Shown here: positions 17,109 to 24,942 of the stretch, piece by piece | Numbering within the stretch: position 1 is the stretch's first letter | Layout: each line of letters opens with the position of its first letter | Source: Bullifex porci | Lineage (GTDB): Bacteria; Spirochaetota; Spirochaetia; Sphaerochaetales; Sphaerochaetaceae | Length of the DNA stretch: 64,000 nt | Direction of reading: 5' to 3' | Assembly (NCBI RefSeq): GCF_009695635.1 | Contig: NZ_VUNN01000005.1 | Span: forward strand, 1 to 64,000 | Made by a program: the position numbers and the translations under genes | Notes under the pieces: model-generated | Databases searched by the model: none | Told to the model about the DNA's origin: nothing | Seen by the model: the letters and a program-made list of their open reading frames with translations, nothing else

Positions 17109-18380
17109 ATGGATAGCTTTATTATTCATGGTAATTTTGTTCACTCTAAAAATAGGTTTGTATTAGAAGAAATTAATGATATGAATCTTGTTGTTTTAAA
17201 TAACAAGATTGATGGGTTTTATAAAACTATTCCTGAGTGCTTTAAAAACCTGGAATACTATGATTATAGCGATAAAATAATAATTCCTGGACTAAGTGAC
17301 TTACATGTTCATGCACCTCAATATCAATTCAGGGGGCTTTGGATGGATATGGAGCTTCTCCCTTGGCTTGATAGACATACCTTCCCAGAGGAGAGCAAAT
17401 ATAAGAATCTTGATTACGCAAATAAGGCTTATGATATTTTTGTTGAGGACTTGAAAAAAAGCGCTACAACAAGAGTATGTGCCTTTGCAACTATTCATGA
17501 AGAAGCAACGTTAGCTTTAATGAAAAAGCTAGAGGCCGCAGGTCTTTCAGGCTTTGTTGGTAAAGTTAATACAGATAGAAATGCTCCAGATATATTAATT
17601 GAAGAAAGTGATGTAAGTATAAAAAACACTTTATCATATATCGAAAAATCTAAAGAGTTTAAAAATATTAAGCCAATAATTACTCCGCGCTTTATTCCAA
17701 CCTGCTCTGATTACCTATTAAAGGAGCTTGGAAAGATCTCAAAAGAATATAAGCTACCAGTTCAATCACATTTAAGTGAAAATCTATCTGAAATAGAGTG
17801 GGTTAAGGAGCTAGTACCTCAAAGCAAAAGCTATGCAGATGCTTATAATATCTTTGGATTATGGGGAATAAATAAAACTGTAATGGCTCATTGTGTTTAT
17901 AGCTATGAAAGTGAGCTAGAGCTACTTCAAAATAAAAATGTGTTTGTAGCTCATTGTCCAGATTCAAATACAAATTTAACTAGTGGAGTTGCTAGAGTTA
18001 CTGCACTCTTAGATAGTGGTGTAAATGTTGGACTTGGAAGTGATATAGCAGGTGGAGAGGATATATCGATATTATCAGCGATGAAAAATGCAATAAAGGT
18101 TAGTAAATTAAATAAGAGATTAAGTCATAATAATGATGGCTCATTACTCTTTCCAGAGGCCTTTTATCTTGCTACAAAAATGGGTGGTCAGTTCTTTGGA
18201 AATGTTGGAGCCTTTATAAAAGGGTATGATGCAGATATTGTAGTTCTTGATGATTCATCAATAAAAACAACATTGAAATCTGAGTTAACATTAAAAGAAC
18301 GCTTAGAGCAATATGTATATTTAAAGAGTAGTGACTGTGTATTTGCTAAATTTGTTAAGGGTAGGAAAATTGAGGATTAA
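17109..18380 (+). CDS. guaD: Guanine deaminase
   Basis: Amidohydrolase that converts guanine to xanthine and ammonia. Metal and active-site motifs are in family order: DLHVHAPQYQFRG (HxH plus the guanine-deaminase QYQFRG), QSHLSENLSEIEWV, MAHCVY, VAHCPDSN and GLGSDIAGGED (catalytic Asp). Length 423 is normal. AGGAGG lies 5 nt before the ATG and is partly occluded in one riboswitch state. The guanine-class riboswitch directly upstream independently supports the substrate. No xanthine dehydrogenase or purine permease is adjacent; the product may feed salvage or nitrogen supply. Confidence 0.93.
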   Translation: MDSFIIHGNFVHSKNRFVLEEINDMNLVVLNNKIDGFYKTIPECFKNLEYYDYSDKIIIPGLSDLHVHAPQYQFRGLWMDMELLPWLDRHTFPEESKYKNLDYANKAYDIFVEDLKKSATTRVCAFATIHEEATLALMKKLEAAGLSGFVGKVNTDRNAPDILIEESDVSIKNTLSYIEKSKEFKNIKPIITPRFIPTCSDYLLKELGKISKEYKLPVQSHLSENLSEIEWVKELVPQSKSYADAYNIFGLWGINKTVMAHCVYSYESELELLQNKNVFVAHCPDSNTNLTSGVARVTALLDSGVNVGLGSDIAGGEDISILSAMKNAIKVSKLNKRLSHNNDGSLLFPEAFYLATKMGGQFFGNVGAFIKGYDADIVVLDDSSIKTTLKSELTLKERLEQYVYLKSSDCVFAKFVKGRKIED

Positions 18381-18407
18381 AAATATATTCAATTTTAATA
18401 CACTTAC

Positions 18408-18437
18408 TTGACTAGTATTTATTAAAAAAGGCATAAT
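18408..18437 (+). promoter_or_regulatory. Promoter of the small ribosomal-protein-like gene
   Basis: TTGACT (18408-18413) and CATAAT (18432-18437) are separated by 18 bp, 46 bases upstream of the GTG start. Together with the terminator at 18601 this makes the small gene a separate transcription unit. Confidence 0.6.
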
Positions 18438-18483
18438 GACTCGGTAATTACAAAAAAATCCAATTGGAATAAGGAGCAGAACT

Positions 18484-18573
18484 GTGCCTTGCGGTAAGAA
18501 AAGAAAGAAGCATAAGATTGCAACACACAAGAGAAAGAAGAGACTCAGACAGAATAGACATAAGAAAAAGTAA
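18484..18573 (+). CDS. 29-aa AURKAIP1/COX24-domain (mS38-like) protein
   Basis: A very short basic protein. It starts at GTG with AAGGAG 7 nt upstream and ends at TAA 18571-18573. The product begins MPCGKKRKKHKIATHKRKK and ends RQNRHKKK. This is the pattern of the AURKAIP1/COX24 family (mitochondrial mS38), which in several bacterial phyla occurs as a tiny protein thought to bind the small ribosomal subunit. Its own promoter, ribosome site and terminator argue that it is real. Association with the 30S subunit is from family knowledge, not shown here. Confidence 0.85.
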   Translation: MPCGKKRKKHKIATHKRKKRLRQNRHKKK

Positions 18574-18600
18574 TTCTTTTTCGTTGCAACATTAATGTGG

Positions 18601-18634
18601 TATACAGGAGATATAATTCTCCTGTATATTTTTA
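18601..18634 (+). terminator. Terminator after the small ribosomal-protein-like gene
   Basis: A perfect 10-bp stem (TATACAGGAG at 18601-18610, CTCCTGTATA at 18619-18628) with an 8-nt loop and a T-rich tail. Confidence 0.85.
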
Positions 18635-18648
18635 TATAGGACTATATT

Positions 18649-19206
18649 ATGAAAATTGATAAAAATACATCGACCTTTGAGCTGACTAATTATCTTTGGA
18701 ATAGTGATCCAAATGATACTAAGGTATCTCTTTCTTTAAGAGTAGAGGATTTTAATTTATATTTCTCATTTCATGTTACTGAAAAAGAGCTAAGAAGAAT
18801 GGTAAAAGAGGATAATGGTAGTGTTTGGGAGGATAGCTGTGTAGAATTATTTATCTCTCCAGATAAGGTTCATTATTATAATTTTGAATTCTCTGCATCT
18901 ACTGCTCTTCGCTGTGGCTATGGTAGTAGTAGAAGTGATAGAACACCTGTTGATACCGATTTACTTAAATTAGTAAAAAGAAATATGAAAATATTTGAAA
19001 ACAACAATAAAAGAAGTACCTACGAGCTTTCAGGTGTAATTCCATTAAAGAGCTTTAGCTTAGATAGAGATAAATTATATATTAATGCTTATAAGTGTGG
19101 TGATAAGCTAAGTAAGCCTCACTTTATCTCTCTATTCCCTATTGATACTCCAGCTCCTGATTTTCATCAAATAAGATTCTTCCAGGAGATAGAGTTAATT
19201 AATTAG
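18649..19206 (+). CDS. CBM9-like carbohydrate-binding protein
   Basis: Resembles the carbohydrate-binding family-9-like proteins: LSLRVEDFNLYFSFHVTE, then WEDSCVELFISPD, the family hallmark, then YYNFEFSASTALRCGYG and ELSGVIPLKSF. Its 185 residues equal one domain. No signal peptide is seen, so it is probably cytoplasmic, and its ligand is unknown. The ribosome site is weak (AGGA, 9 nt). Lying just past the terminator at 18601, it likely relies on readthrough or a weak promoter. Its end is 2 bp from the convergent tcdA. Confidence 0.8.
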   Translation: MKIDKNTSTFELTNYLWNSDPNDTKVSLSLRVEDFNLYFSFHVTEKELRRMVKEDNGSVWEDSCVELFISPDKVHYYNFEFSASTALRCGYGSSRSDRTPVDTDLLKLVKRNMKIFENNNKRSTYELSGVIPLKSFSLDRDKLYINAYKCGDKLSKPHFISLFPIDTPAPDFHQIRFFQEIELIN

Positions 19207-19208
19207 GC

Positions 19209-19955
19209 TTAATTAATTTCAAAGCCTTTAATATCGAGTAGCTTTGTTAGGGCGAGATGTGCCATCATCTCGCCAAATATTGCTGTTATTGTTACAAGAC
19301 TTCCAAGTACTAGCTTTTTCCTACCAGATACTTCATCGGCTTCAGCATTCTCAGAGTTGTATTTGAAGTCTACCTGCTCAGGAGAGAATACACACATAAC
19401 ATTTAGTGGGACATTCATCTTTCTTAAGCCTGTTCTTACCTGTCTCGCTAGAGGGCAGCCATAAGTATCCTTAATAGTTGAATATCTAATTAGAGTAGGA
19501 TCTCTTCGTAATGCTGCTCCCATTGAGGAAATAATCTCTATATTATGAGTAGTGCAGTAAGCGATTAGCCCAATTTTTGATTTAACTGAATCGATACAAT
19601 CGAGTACTATATCGCTGTCCTTAGTAATTTCGGCATAGTTATCTTCATTTACAAAAGCATCAACAGTTTCTACTGAGCAATCGGGAAAGATATCTAAAAT
19701 TCTTTGCTTTGCAACTAAAACCTTTTTTAAACCAACACTGCTGTAGGTTGCAAGTATTTGTCTATTAATATTTGAATATGTAAAGGTATCGAAATCTACG
19801 ACTCTAATTTTCCCAACTCCAGAACGAACTAAAGCCTCTAATGCATAACCACCAACAGCACCACACCCTATAACTGTTACTCTCTTGTTATGAAGCCTTT
19901 CAACCTTATCTCTTCCAATTAATCTTTCAAGGCGTAAAAACTGTTCTTCGTTCAT
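19209..19955 (-). CDS. tcdA: tRNA threonylcarbamoyladenosine dehydratase
   Basis: E1-like enzyme that cyclises the t6A37 modification of tRNAs to ct6A. The N-terminal nucleotide-binding motif VIGCGAVGGYALEALVRSG, then FDTFTYSNINRQ and DCIDSVKSK, and MGAALRRDPT are typical of the TcdA/CsdL group within the ThiF/MoeB superfamily. GCPLARQVRTGLRK holds the conserved cysteine region. Length 248 is normal. GAGGAAA precedes the ATG. The start lies within the end of the TatD-like gene (29-bp overlap), so they form a two-gene operon. Another ThiF-like sulfur-carrier role is less likely. Confidence 0.9.
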   Translation of the reverse strand: MNEEQFLRLERLIGRDKVERLHNKRVTVIGCGAVGGYALEALVRSGVGKIRVVDFDTFTYSNINRQILATYSSVGLKKVLVAKQRILDIFPDCSVETVDAFVNEDNYAEITKDSDIVLDCIDSVKSKIGLIAYCTTHNIEIISSMGAALRRDPTLIRYSTIKDTYGCPLARQVRTGLRKMNVPLNVMCVFSPEQVDFKYNSENAEADEVSGRKKLVLGSLVTITAIFGEMMAHLALTKLLDIKGFEIN

Positions 19956-20547
19956 CTATAATTTCCTCAAGCTCATTAGCTTTAATACCAATATCTTTAC
20001 TTACAGTGTTATACCATAAAAATAAAGTTTTTATTTCTTCCTCTCCACTTTTTAAATCTGTTTCTAATAAAAATGGAAGCTTCAATAGGCTTTTGTAGCT
20101 CTTACATCTTTGAGCTCTAGGTGATAGAGATATATACCCACCAGAATTAATAATTCTTTTTGCAACCTCATATGAGCCTGTAAAGCCATGAACTAAAAAG
20201 GGTGGTATTGGAGCTAATTCAGCTAAAAGCTTGAAAAAAATATCATAGTGTCCAACTAAATGAAAAATAATAGGGCGGCTATTAGCTTTTCCTAATTTAA
20301 TCGCTTCTCTTAAAAACTCCTCTTGTCCAGCAATATTAAATCTCTTATCTAAGCCAATCTCACCAATTAATCCATCTTCATCCTTTTTTAAGTATTCTTT
20401 GATTACACATATATCTTCTTTATTAAATGATAATGAGCCATAGGCTCTATATTTAAATTGTGATAGCTTATCAAACTCTTCTATATATGAGGTTGCTACT
20501 AAGCAATTTTCGTTATATTCACCAATATGTGCATGTATATCAAACAT
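19927..20547 (-). CDS. Compact TatD-family metal-dependent hydrolase
   Basis: Small member of the TatD hydrolase family (DNase- or esterase-like). Metal-binding residues are visible in FDIHAHIGEY (HxH), IGEIGLDKRF (Glu), FHLVGHYD and HGFTGSYEVA (His), and LLETDLKSGEE (Asp). It is about 50 residues shorter than usual TatD proteins (206 versus about 260), and the gaps fall between motifs, so it looks compact rather than broken. The ribosome site is weak. It overlaps tcdA by 29 bp. Exact substrate unknown. Confidence 0.82.
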   Translation of the reverse strand: MFDIHAHIGEYNENCLVATSYIEEFDKLSQFKYRAYGSLSFNKEDICVIKEYLKKDEDGLIGEIGLDKRFNIAGQEEFLREAIKLGKANSRPIIFHLVGHYDIFFKLLAELAPIPPFLVHGFTGSYEVAKRIINSGGYISLSPRAQRCKSYKSLLKLPFLLETDLKSGEEEIKTLFLWYNTVSKDIGIKANELEEIIDERRTVFTP

Positions 20548-20577
20548 TGAAATAACCTTTATTAAAAATAATAAATG

Positions 20578-21960
20578 TTACTCTTTAGCCTTTGCAACCT
20601 TTATTAAAGCATATATTGCAACTAAAAATGCAAATATACCTGTTAGTGAGTTTGATATCATCATTGTATATCCTACTGCTTCAGCATTTAAATTTGTATA
20701 TGTAGTAAAGTAATGTATTACAGGTATTCTAAAAACAAACACTCTAAATATATTTACTATCATTACTAGCTTTGTTTGCTTAAGTCCTAAAAGTAAAGAA
20801 ATTGAAGCATAGCAAAAGGATAGTAAAAAGCATCCTAAGATCTCATATTTAAAAATTAGAATAATAAGATTCTGGAATTCTTGATTAAAGCCACCCTTAC
20901 TTGAAGCAAAAATATAGCTAATTGGCCACATTAAAAATAAATATAAGAAATTTCCTATACAGCCAATTATAAATTCAATAGTAGTTAAGCGAGCAAATAT
21001 TTTAACAACTCTTTTGAATAATCCAGCACCATTATTTTGACTTATTAATGAGGTTCCTCCATCCTGAATACCTGTTTGTATTCCAGTCAAAAGGCCAGAC
21101 ATATTATTTGATATCCCAGCAGCTCCTACGGTTGTCTCTCCATAGGTTGCACTCATATTGTTTACTAAAGCCTTTCCAAATGAAAAGCTCATCTTCTCTA
21201 TCATAGTTGGAATTGATAGCTTTATCATAGGCCCAATAGCTTTCCACTTTAAGGATGCAGCCTTAAGTGAGAATGAAAATGCATCCTCTCCATTGATTAA
21301 TCTAATTGGACCAAGGAAGAATAGTGTAAGGTAGCTAAGAAGGGTTGCTAATGCAATATAGTTAATCCCACCCTTAAGAATGTAAATAAATATAGCTGTT
21401 AATAATAGCTTAACTATCATAACTAATAGATTTAGCTTTAATATTACCTTTGTGTTTCCTCTAGATTTTTCTATCGCAAGGTAAATTGAATTAAAGAAAT
21501 TAATTACTATTCCAACAAGTACTATCATAAAGTAGACGCTTCCACTATTAGTAAAGCCCTCAGGGGTACCTGTTAGCCTTAAAATAGCAGGGGTGAATGG
21601 AATTAATAATATAATGAATAGTGAAATAATTGCTGTTAGTAAAAATAGACTACTAATTTCCTTTTTTACATCATCATAAGAGCCTTTACCATAGAAGTTA
21701 GCAATTCTAATTGATCCAGCTACAGATAAGCCTCCTCCAATAGCTGAAACTATGTGCTGAAGCTGTACCATGTATGCAACCGTTGATACAGCTGTTGCAT
21801 CGATATATGATGCCATTAGAGTGTCTAATATATTAAATAGCTGAGTAATAAATTGGAAAATAGCTAGGGGAAAACAAACCTTTATTATTAGCCTTATTAG
21901 CTTAGAAGTAGTTAATACTTCCTCACGAAATTCTTTATCTCTTTTACTAATTATTGCCAT
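20578..21960 (-). CDS. MATE family efflux transporter
   Basis: Second MATE-type exporter in the window, only distantly like the one at 5436. Its 460 residues give about 12 membrane segments; the N-terminal half includes CFPLAIFQFITQLFNILDTLMAS and the second half starts near KLSIPTMIEKMSFSFGKAL. Substrate unknown. There is no Shine-Dalgarno sequence. On the reverse strand TACTAT lies 7 nt before the ATG, so the mRNA may be leaderless. It is transcribed away from the rpsF operon. Confidence 0.88.
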   Translation of the reverse strand: MAIISKRDKEFREEVLTTSKLIRLIIKVCFPLAIFQFITQLFNILDTLMASYIDATAVSTVAYMVQLQHIVSAIGGGLSVAGSIRIANFYGKGSYDDVKKEISSLFLLTAIISLFIILLIPFTPAILRLTGTPEGFTNSGSVYFMIVLVGIVINFFNSIYLAIEKSRGNTKVILKLNLLVMIVKLLLTAIFIYILKGGINYIALATLLSYLTLFFLGPIRLINGEDAFSFSLKAASLKWKAIGPMIKLSIPTMIEKMSFSFGKALVNNMSATYGETTVGAAGISNNMSGLLTGIQTGIQDGGTSLISQNNGAGLFKRVVKIFARLTTIEFIIGCIGNFLYLFLMWPISYIFASSKGGFNQEFQNLIILIFKYEILGCFLLSFCYASISLLLGLKQTKLVMIVNIFRVFVFRIPVIHYFTTYTNLNAEAVGYTMMISNSLTGIFAFLVAIYALIKVAKAKE

Positions 21961-22069
21961 AAGTGGTATAGTATCATAAAAAATAATTATTGTTTTTAAT
22001 TAATATTTGTATTATTAAGACAGAAATATGTATTAGGTCTAAATCTTTGGATTATTTCTTGTTAATACG

Positions 22070-22098
22070 TTGACTTATGTTTCTCCTTTTGGTATATT
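22070..22098 (+). promoter_or_regulatory. Promoter of the rpsF operon
   Basis: TTGACT (22070-22075) and TATATT (22093-22098) with an ideal 17-bp spacer, 63 bases upstream of rpsF. It is among the best promoter matches in the window. Confidence 0.8.
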
Positions 22099-22113
22099 TC
22101 ATGATGCCTCTTT

Positions 22114-22144
22114 AACCGCTTAGTTCTAAAGCGGTTCATTTTTA
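22114..22144 (+). promoter_or_regulatory. Leader hairpin of the rpsF operon
   Basis: AACCGCTT (22114-22121) pairs with AAGCGGTT (22129-22136) around a 7-nt loop, and CATTTTTA follows. It sits in the mRNA leader between promoter and rpsF. It could be an attenuator or a binding site for S6:S18, known to autoregulate this operon in other bacteria. The conserved S6:S18 leader bulge is not clearly visible, so the role is open. Confidence 0.5.
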
Positions 22145-22161
22145 GTCCATAGGGAGGAACC

Positions 22162-22443
22162 ATGAGAAATTATGAGTTCACCGTCATCTTCGACGCAAAT
22201 GACGAGAAGATGAAAGCAGGTCTTCAGTTTGTTACTGATGAACTTGCTAAAGCTGGTGTTGAAATCACCAAGCAGGAGGATATGGGAGTTAAGACACTCG
22301 CATATCTCATCAATAAGCAGGAAAAAGGACACTATGTGTACTTTGAGCTTTCTGCAGATCCAGCTAAGATCGCAGGCTTATCACACGTATTCCAGCTCAG
22401 CACTTTAGTTCTTAAGTTCTTGTTCGTAAATCCTGAGAAATAA
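22162..22443 (+). CDS. rpsF: Ribosomal protein bS6
   Basis: Small-subunit protein that pairs with S18 on the platform of the 30S subunit. It has the N-terminal RNYEFTVIFDA, then LAYLINKQEKGHYVYFEL, as in bS6, with a length of 93. GGGAGG lies 5 nt before the ATG. First gene of the rpsF-ssb-rpsR-(YybS-like)-rplI operon. Confidence 0.95.
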   Translation: MRNYEFTVIFDANDEKMKAGLQFVTDELAKAGVEITKQEDMGVKTLAYLINKQEKGHYVYFELSADPAKIAGLSHVFQLSTLVLKFLFVNPEK

Positions 22444-22469
22444 TATTATCAGAGCTTTGGGAGGAATTT

Positions 22470-23003
22470 ATGGCAGGAGATCTTAATGTTGTTACTTTAG
22501 TCGGAAGACTAACAAGAGACAGTGAGATCAGATATTCACAAAAGGGTGATGCCGTTGTACGTTTTTCAGTAGCTATCAACAGAAGAAAGAGGAATGCTGA
22601 TGGCACCTGGGGAGACGAGGTTAATTACTTTAATTGTGTATATTTTGGTAAATCAGCTGAAGCTGTAAATCAATATCTATCTAAGGGTACTCAAGTAGCT
22701 ATTAATGGTGAGCTGAGACAGAATAGATATGAGGTAGAAGGTCAGGCACGCTCAACTGTTGAAGTATTCGTTAATAGTCTTCAGCTTCTTGGAAGCTCTC
22801 AGAATTCTCAGCAATCATATAGAGATTCTTCAGAGTCCCCAAGACAGAGTTCATACTCTAGACCTAACTCCCAGTACGAGAACAGAGGAAGATCTCAGGC
22901 TCCTAGTCAGTCTATGGGATCACAAAGTGTAGACGATTCACTTGATAATGTTGATTTTTCAGGTGGTCCAGAAAATTATGGGGATGACCCAATTCCATTC
23001 TAA
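22470..23003 (+). CDS. ssb: Single-stranded DNA-binding protein
   Basis: Binds single-stranded DNA during replication and repair. The OB-fold occupies residues 1-110 ([49 protein letters not shown]). A disordered Ser/Gln/Asn-rich linker follows, with the acidic C-terminal tip DDPIPF that recruits partner proteins. GGGAGG lies 8 nt upstream of the ATG. It sits between rpsF and rpsR as in many bacteria. Confidence 0.96.
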   Translation: MAGDLNVVTLVGRLTRDSEIRYSQKGDAVVRFSVAINRRKRNADGTWGDEVNYFNCVYFGKSAEAVNQYLSKGTQVAINGELRQNRYEVEGQARSTVEVFVNSLQLLGSSQNSQQSYRDSSESPRQSSYSRPNSQYENRGRSQAPSQSMGSQSVDDSLDNVDFSGGPENYGDDPIPF

Positions 23004-23014
23004 GGAGATTTAAA

Positions 23015-23302
23015 ATGCGTGATGATAATGAAGCATTCATGAATGATAAGGATGCAGCAATCAAAGATAGAAAATTTGGTGCTCGCAAGGTTGGATTTAA
23101 GAAAAAGGTCTGTAAGTTCTGTCAGGCAGGTGCACAAATGCCAGATTACAAAAATCCTGACATGCTCCGCCGCTATATTACTGAAAGAGGTAAGATCCTC
23201 CCAGGTAGAATTACAGGCACATGTGCTAAGCACCAGAGAGCTTTAAATGCAGAGATCAAGAAGGCTCGCGTGCTCGCATATCTTCCATTCGAGAAAAAAT
23301 GA
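23015..23302 (+). CDS. rpsR: Ribosomal protein bS18
   Basis: 30S platform protein and partner of bS6. The core [20 protein letters not shown], then [17 protein letters not shown] and the ending [20 protein letters not shown] are diagnostic. An N-terminal extension of about 25 charged residues precedes the core. AAGGAG lies upstream of the ATG. Confidence 0.96.
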   Translation: MRDDNEAFMNDKDAAIKDRKFGARKVGFKKKVCKFCQAGAQMPDYKNPDMLRRYITERGKILPGRITGTCAKHQRALNAEIKKARVLAYLPFEKK

Positions 23303-23322
23303 TTTCTTAAGGATCTTAAGTG

Positions 23323-24258
23323 ATGGAGAAAAAAGAAACTAGAGATTACATTCTTTTGATTGCTTTGAGTTTTTTCTTAAGCATCTTTTCGTTTGGTTCT
23401 TTAGTATTTACTCTTCCACTTCTGTTTCTTAGTACGCGCTACCCAAGGAAGGCTACGGACACCGCCTGCGTTGCTGTGATGGTGCTGACTGCTGGAAAGC
23501 AGCTCTTTATGTCAAGAGATTTGCTTATGAACAGCCTAACGTACTTCTTTGCGGGAAACAATTTGTTTATTCCTTTTTCACTCATACTAGGCGCAATAGT
23601 ATGGGTAAACACTAAGGGCAAGGAGTGTGTTAAAAGATTACTTTTAACAATGCTCCCAGCTTTAATACTCTTTCTCTTGTTTGTCGGTTTATACACCATA
23701 TTCCCTCAAACAGCTGAAACAGTGAAGGAGTCCTATAGAGAGATTTTTGTAGCGTTGTTTACACAAATCTTTAAAATGAGCACTGAATCGATATCTACTA
23801 TGTTTGATATCGTCTTAGAGCTAATGCTTAGTATTGTATTACCTTTGGTATTTTTAAATATCGTAGTAGTACATTACTATTTTGAGTCATTTACTCATAG
23901 ATTAGATGAGAGCTTTGATAAAAAGGTTATTTCATTTAATCTTCCAGAAGTGTTCATTTATTTCTTTTTAGGACTTTGGACAATAATGCTTTTTAAGCGT
24001 TTTGTTAACATTCCTATGAGTGTTAATGTTTTATTAAACAATTTAACATTAACCTGTACACTGTTTTATGGTCTTCAGGGCTTTAGTATTTTACTATATA
24101 ACCTAAGAAGAAAGGGCTCAGCAATTAGTGGCATCAAGCTAATGGGTCTTTTGATTATATTAATGATGCTACTTCCTGGAATAAACGTGATTCTTGTATT
24201 AGCACTTATTGGTGTAGGAGTTCTTAATACATGGATCGAACTTAGAAAACCTTTTTAA
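23323..24258 (+). CDS. YybS/DUF2232-like membrane protein
   Basis: Polytopic membrane protein with about eight hydrophobic segments, lying between rpsR and rplI where many bacteria carry a DUF2232 (YybS) gene. The similarity is mainly of position, length (about 312) and topology; the last part (NNLTLTCTLFYGLQGFSILLYNL) resembles the family's conserved end. AAGG lies 10 nt before this ATG; a GTG at 23320 is equally possible. Function unknown. Confidence 0.7.
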   Translation: MEKKETRDYILLIALSFFLSIFSFGSLVFTLPLLFLSTRYPRKATDTACVAVMVLTAGKQLFMSRDLLMNSLTYFFAGNNLFIPFSLILGAIVWVNTKGKECVKRLLLTMLPALILFLLFVGLYTIFPQTAETVKESYREIFVALFTQIFKMSTESISTMFDIVLELMLSIVLPLVFLNIVVVHYYFESFTHRLDESFDKKVISFNLPEVFIYFFLGLWTIMLFKRFVNIPMSVNVLLNNLTLTCTLFYGLQGFSILLYNLRRKGSAISGIKLMGLLIILMMLLPGINVILVLALIGVGVLNTWIELRKPF

Positions 24259-24270
24259 GGAGTGCTTGAT

Positions 24271-24849
24271 ATGAAGATTATTCTTAATCAAGACGTTGTC
24301 AACCTCGGTGAAGAGGGTGACGTAGTAGTAGTAAAGGACGGTTACGCTCGTAACTATCTTCTCCCAACTGGTGCAGCTGTATTATACACAAAGGGTAACG
24401 CAGCAATTTTCCAGTCACGTGCAGCTCAGATCGAAAAGAGAAAGGCTGAAAAGAGAGCTCAGAGTGCATCACTCAAAGAGAAGCTTGATTCAACAGTTAT
24501 TAATCTTGTTGTTACTGCAGGTGAATCTGGCAAGCTCTTTGGTTCTGTAACAGCTACAATGGTACAGGAAGCTCTTGCTAAGCTCGGTATCGAGGTAGAG
24601 AGAAAGAAGATTGAAGTTGCTACACATGCAATCAAGATGGTTGGTACTTATTCTGTAGTTATCCACCTCTATGAGAGTGAGGTTTCTCACGTTAAGCTCG
24701 TAGTTGAGTCAGAAATTCAGGTTAAGGAAAGAAAGGCTGCAGAAGCTAAGGCTGCTGCTGAAGCTGCAAAGGCAGCTGCAGAGGCTAAAGCTGCTGAGGA
24801 AGCAAAGGCTGCAGAAGAAGCAGCTCAGGCTCCAGCTGAAGCAAACTAA
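24271..24849 (+). CDS. rplI: Ribosomal protein bL9 with Ala/Lys/Glu tail
   Basis: Large-subunit protein bL9, which spans from the L1 stalk base. It has the N-terminal ILNQDVVNLGEEGDVVVVKDGYARNYL-type motif (KDGYARNYLLP), the long central helix, and a C-domain with GKLFGSVTATMVQEAL. At 192 residues it is about 40 longer than usual; the extra C-terminus is a low-complexity run of Ala, Lys and Glu. The ATG at 24271 has AAGGAG 8 nt upstream; the earlier GTG at 24262 overlaps that site. Confidence 0.95.
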   Translation: MKIILNQDVVNLGEEGDVVVVKDGYARNYLLPTGAAVLYTKGNAAIFQSRAAQIEKRKAEKRAQSASLKEKLDSTVINLVVTAGESGKLFGSVTATMVQEALAKLGIEVERKKIEVATHAIKMVGTYSVVIHLYESEVSHVKLVVESEIQVKERKAAEAKAAAEAAKAAAEAKAAEEAKAAEEAAQAPAEAN

Positions 24850-24866
24850 TATATCTATTAGCTTAG

Positions 24867-24898
24867 GCCACTAGGTAATTCTAGTGGCTTTTTTTTTG
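24867..24898 (+). terminator. Terminator of the rpsF-rplI operon
   Basis: Perfect 8-bp stem GCCACTAG/CTAGTGGC with a 6-nt loop and about nine T residues. Confidence 0.93.
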
Positions 24899-24942
24899 CT
24901 TTAGCTTTATAATATTTTTCTGTTCACCTCAAGGAGTTTTAT

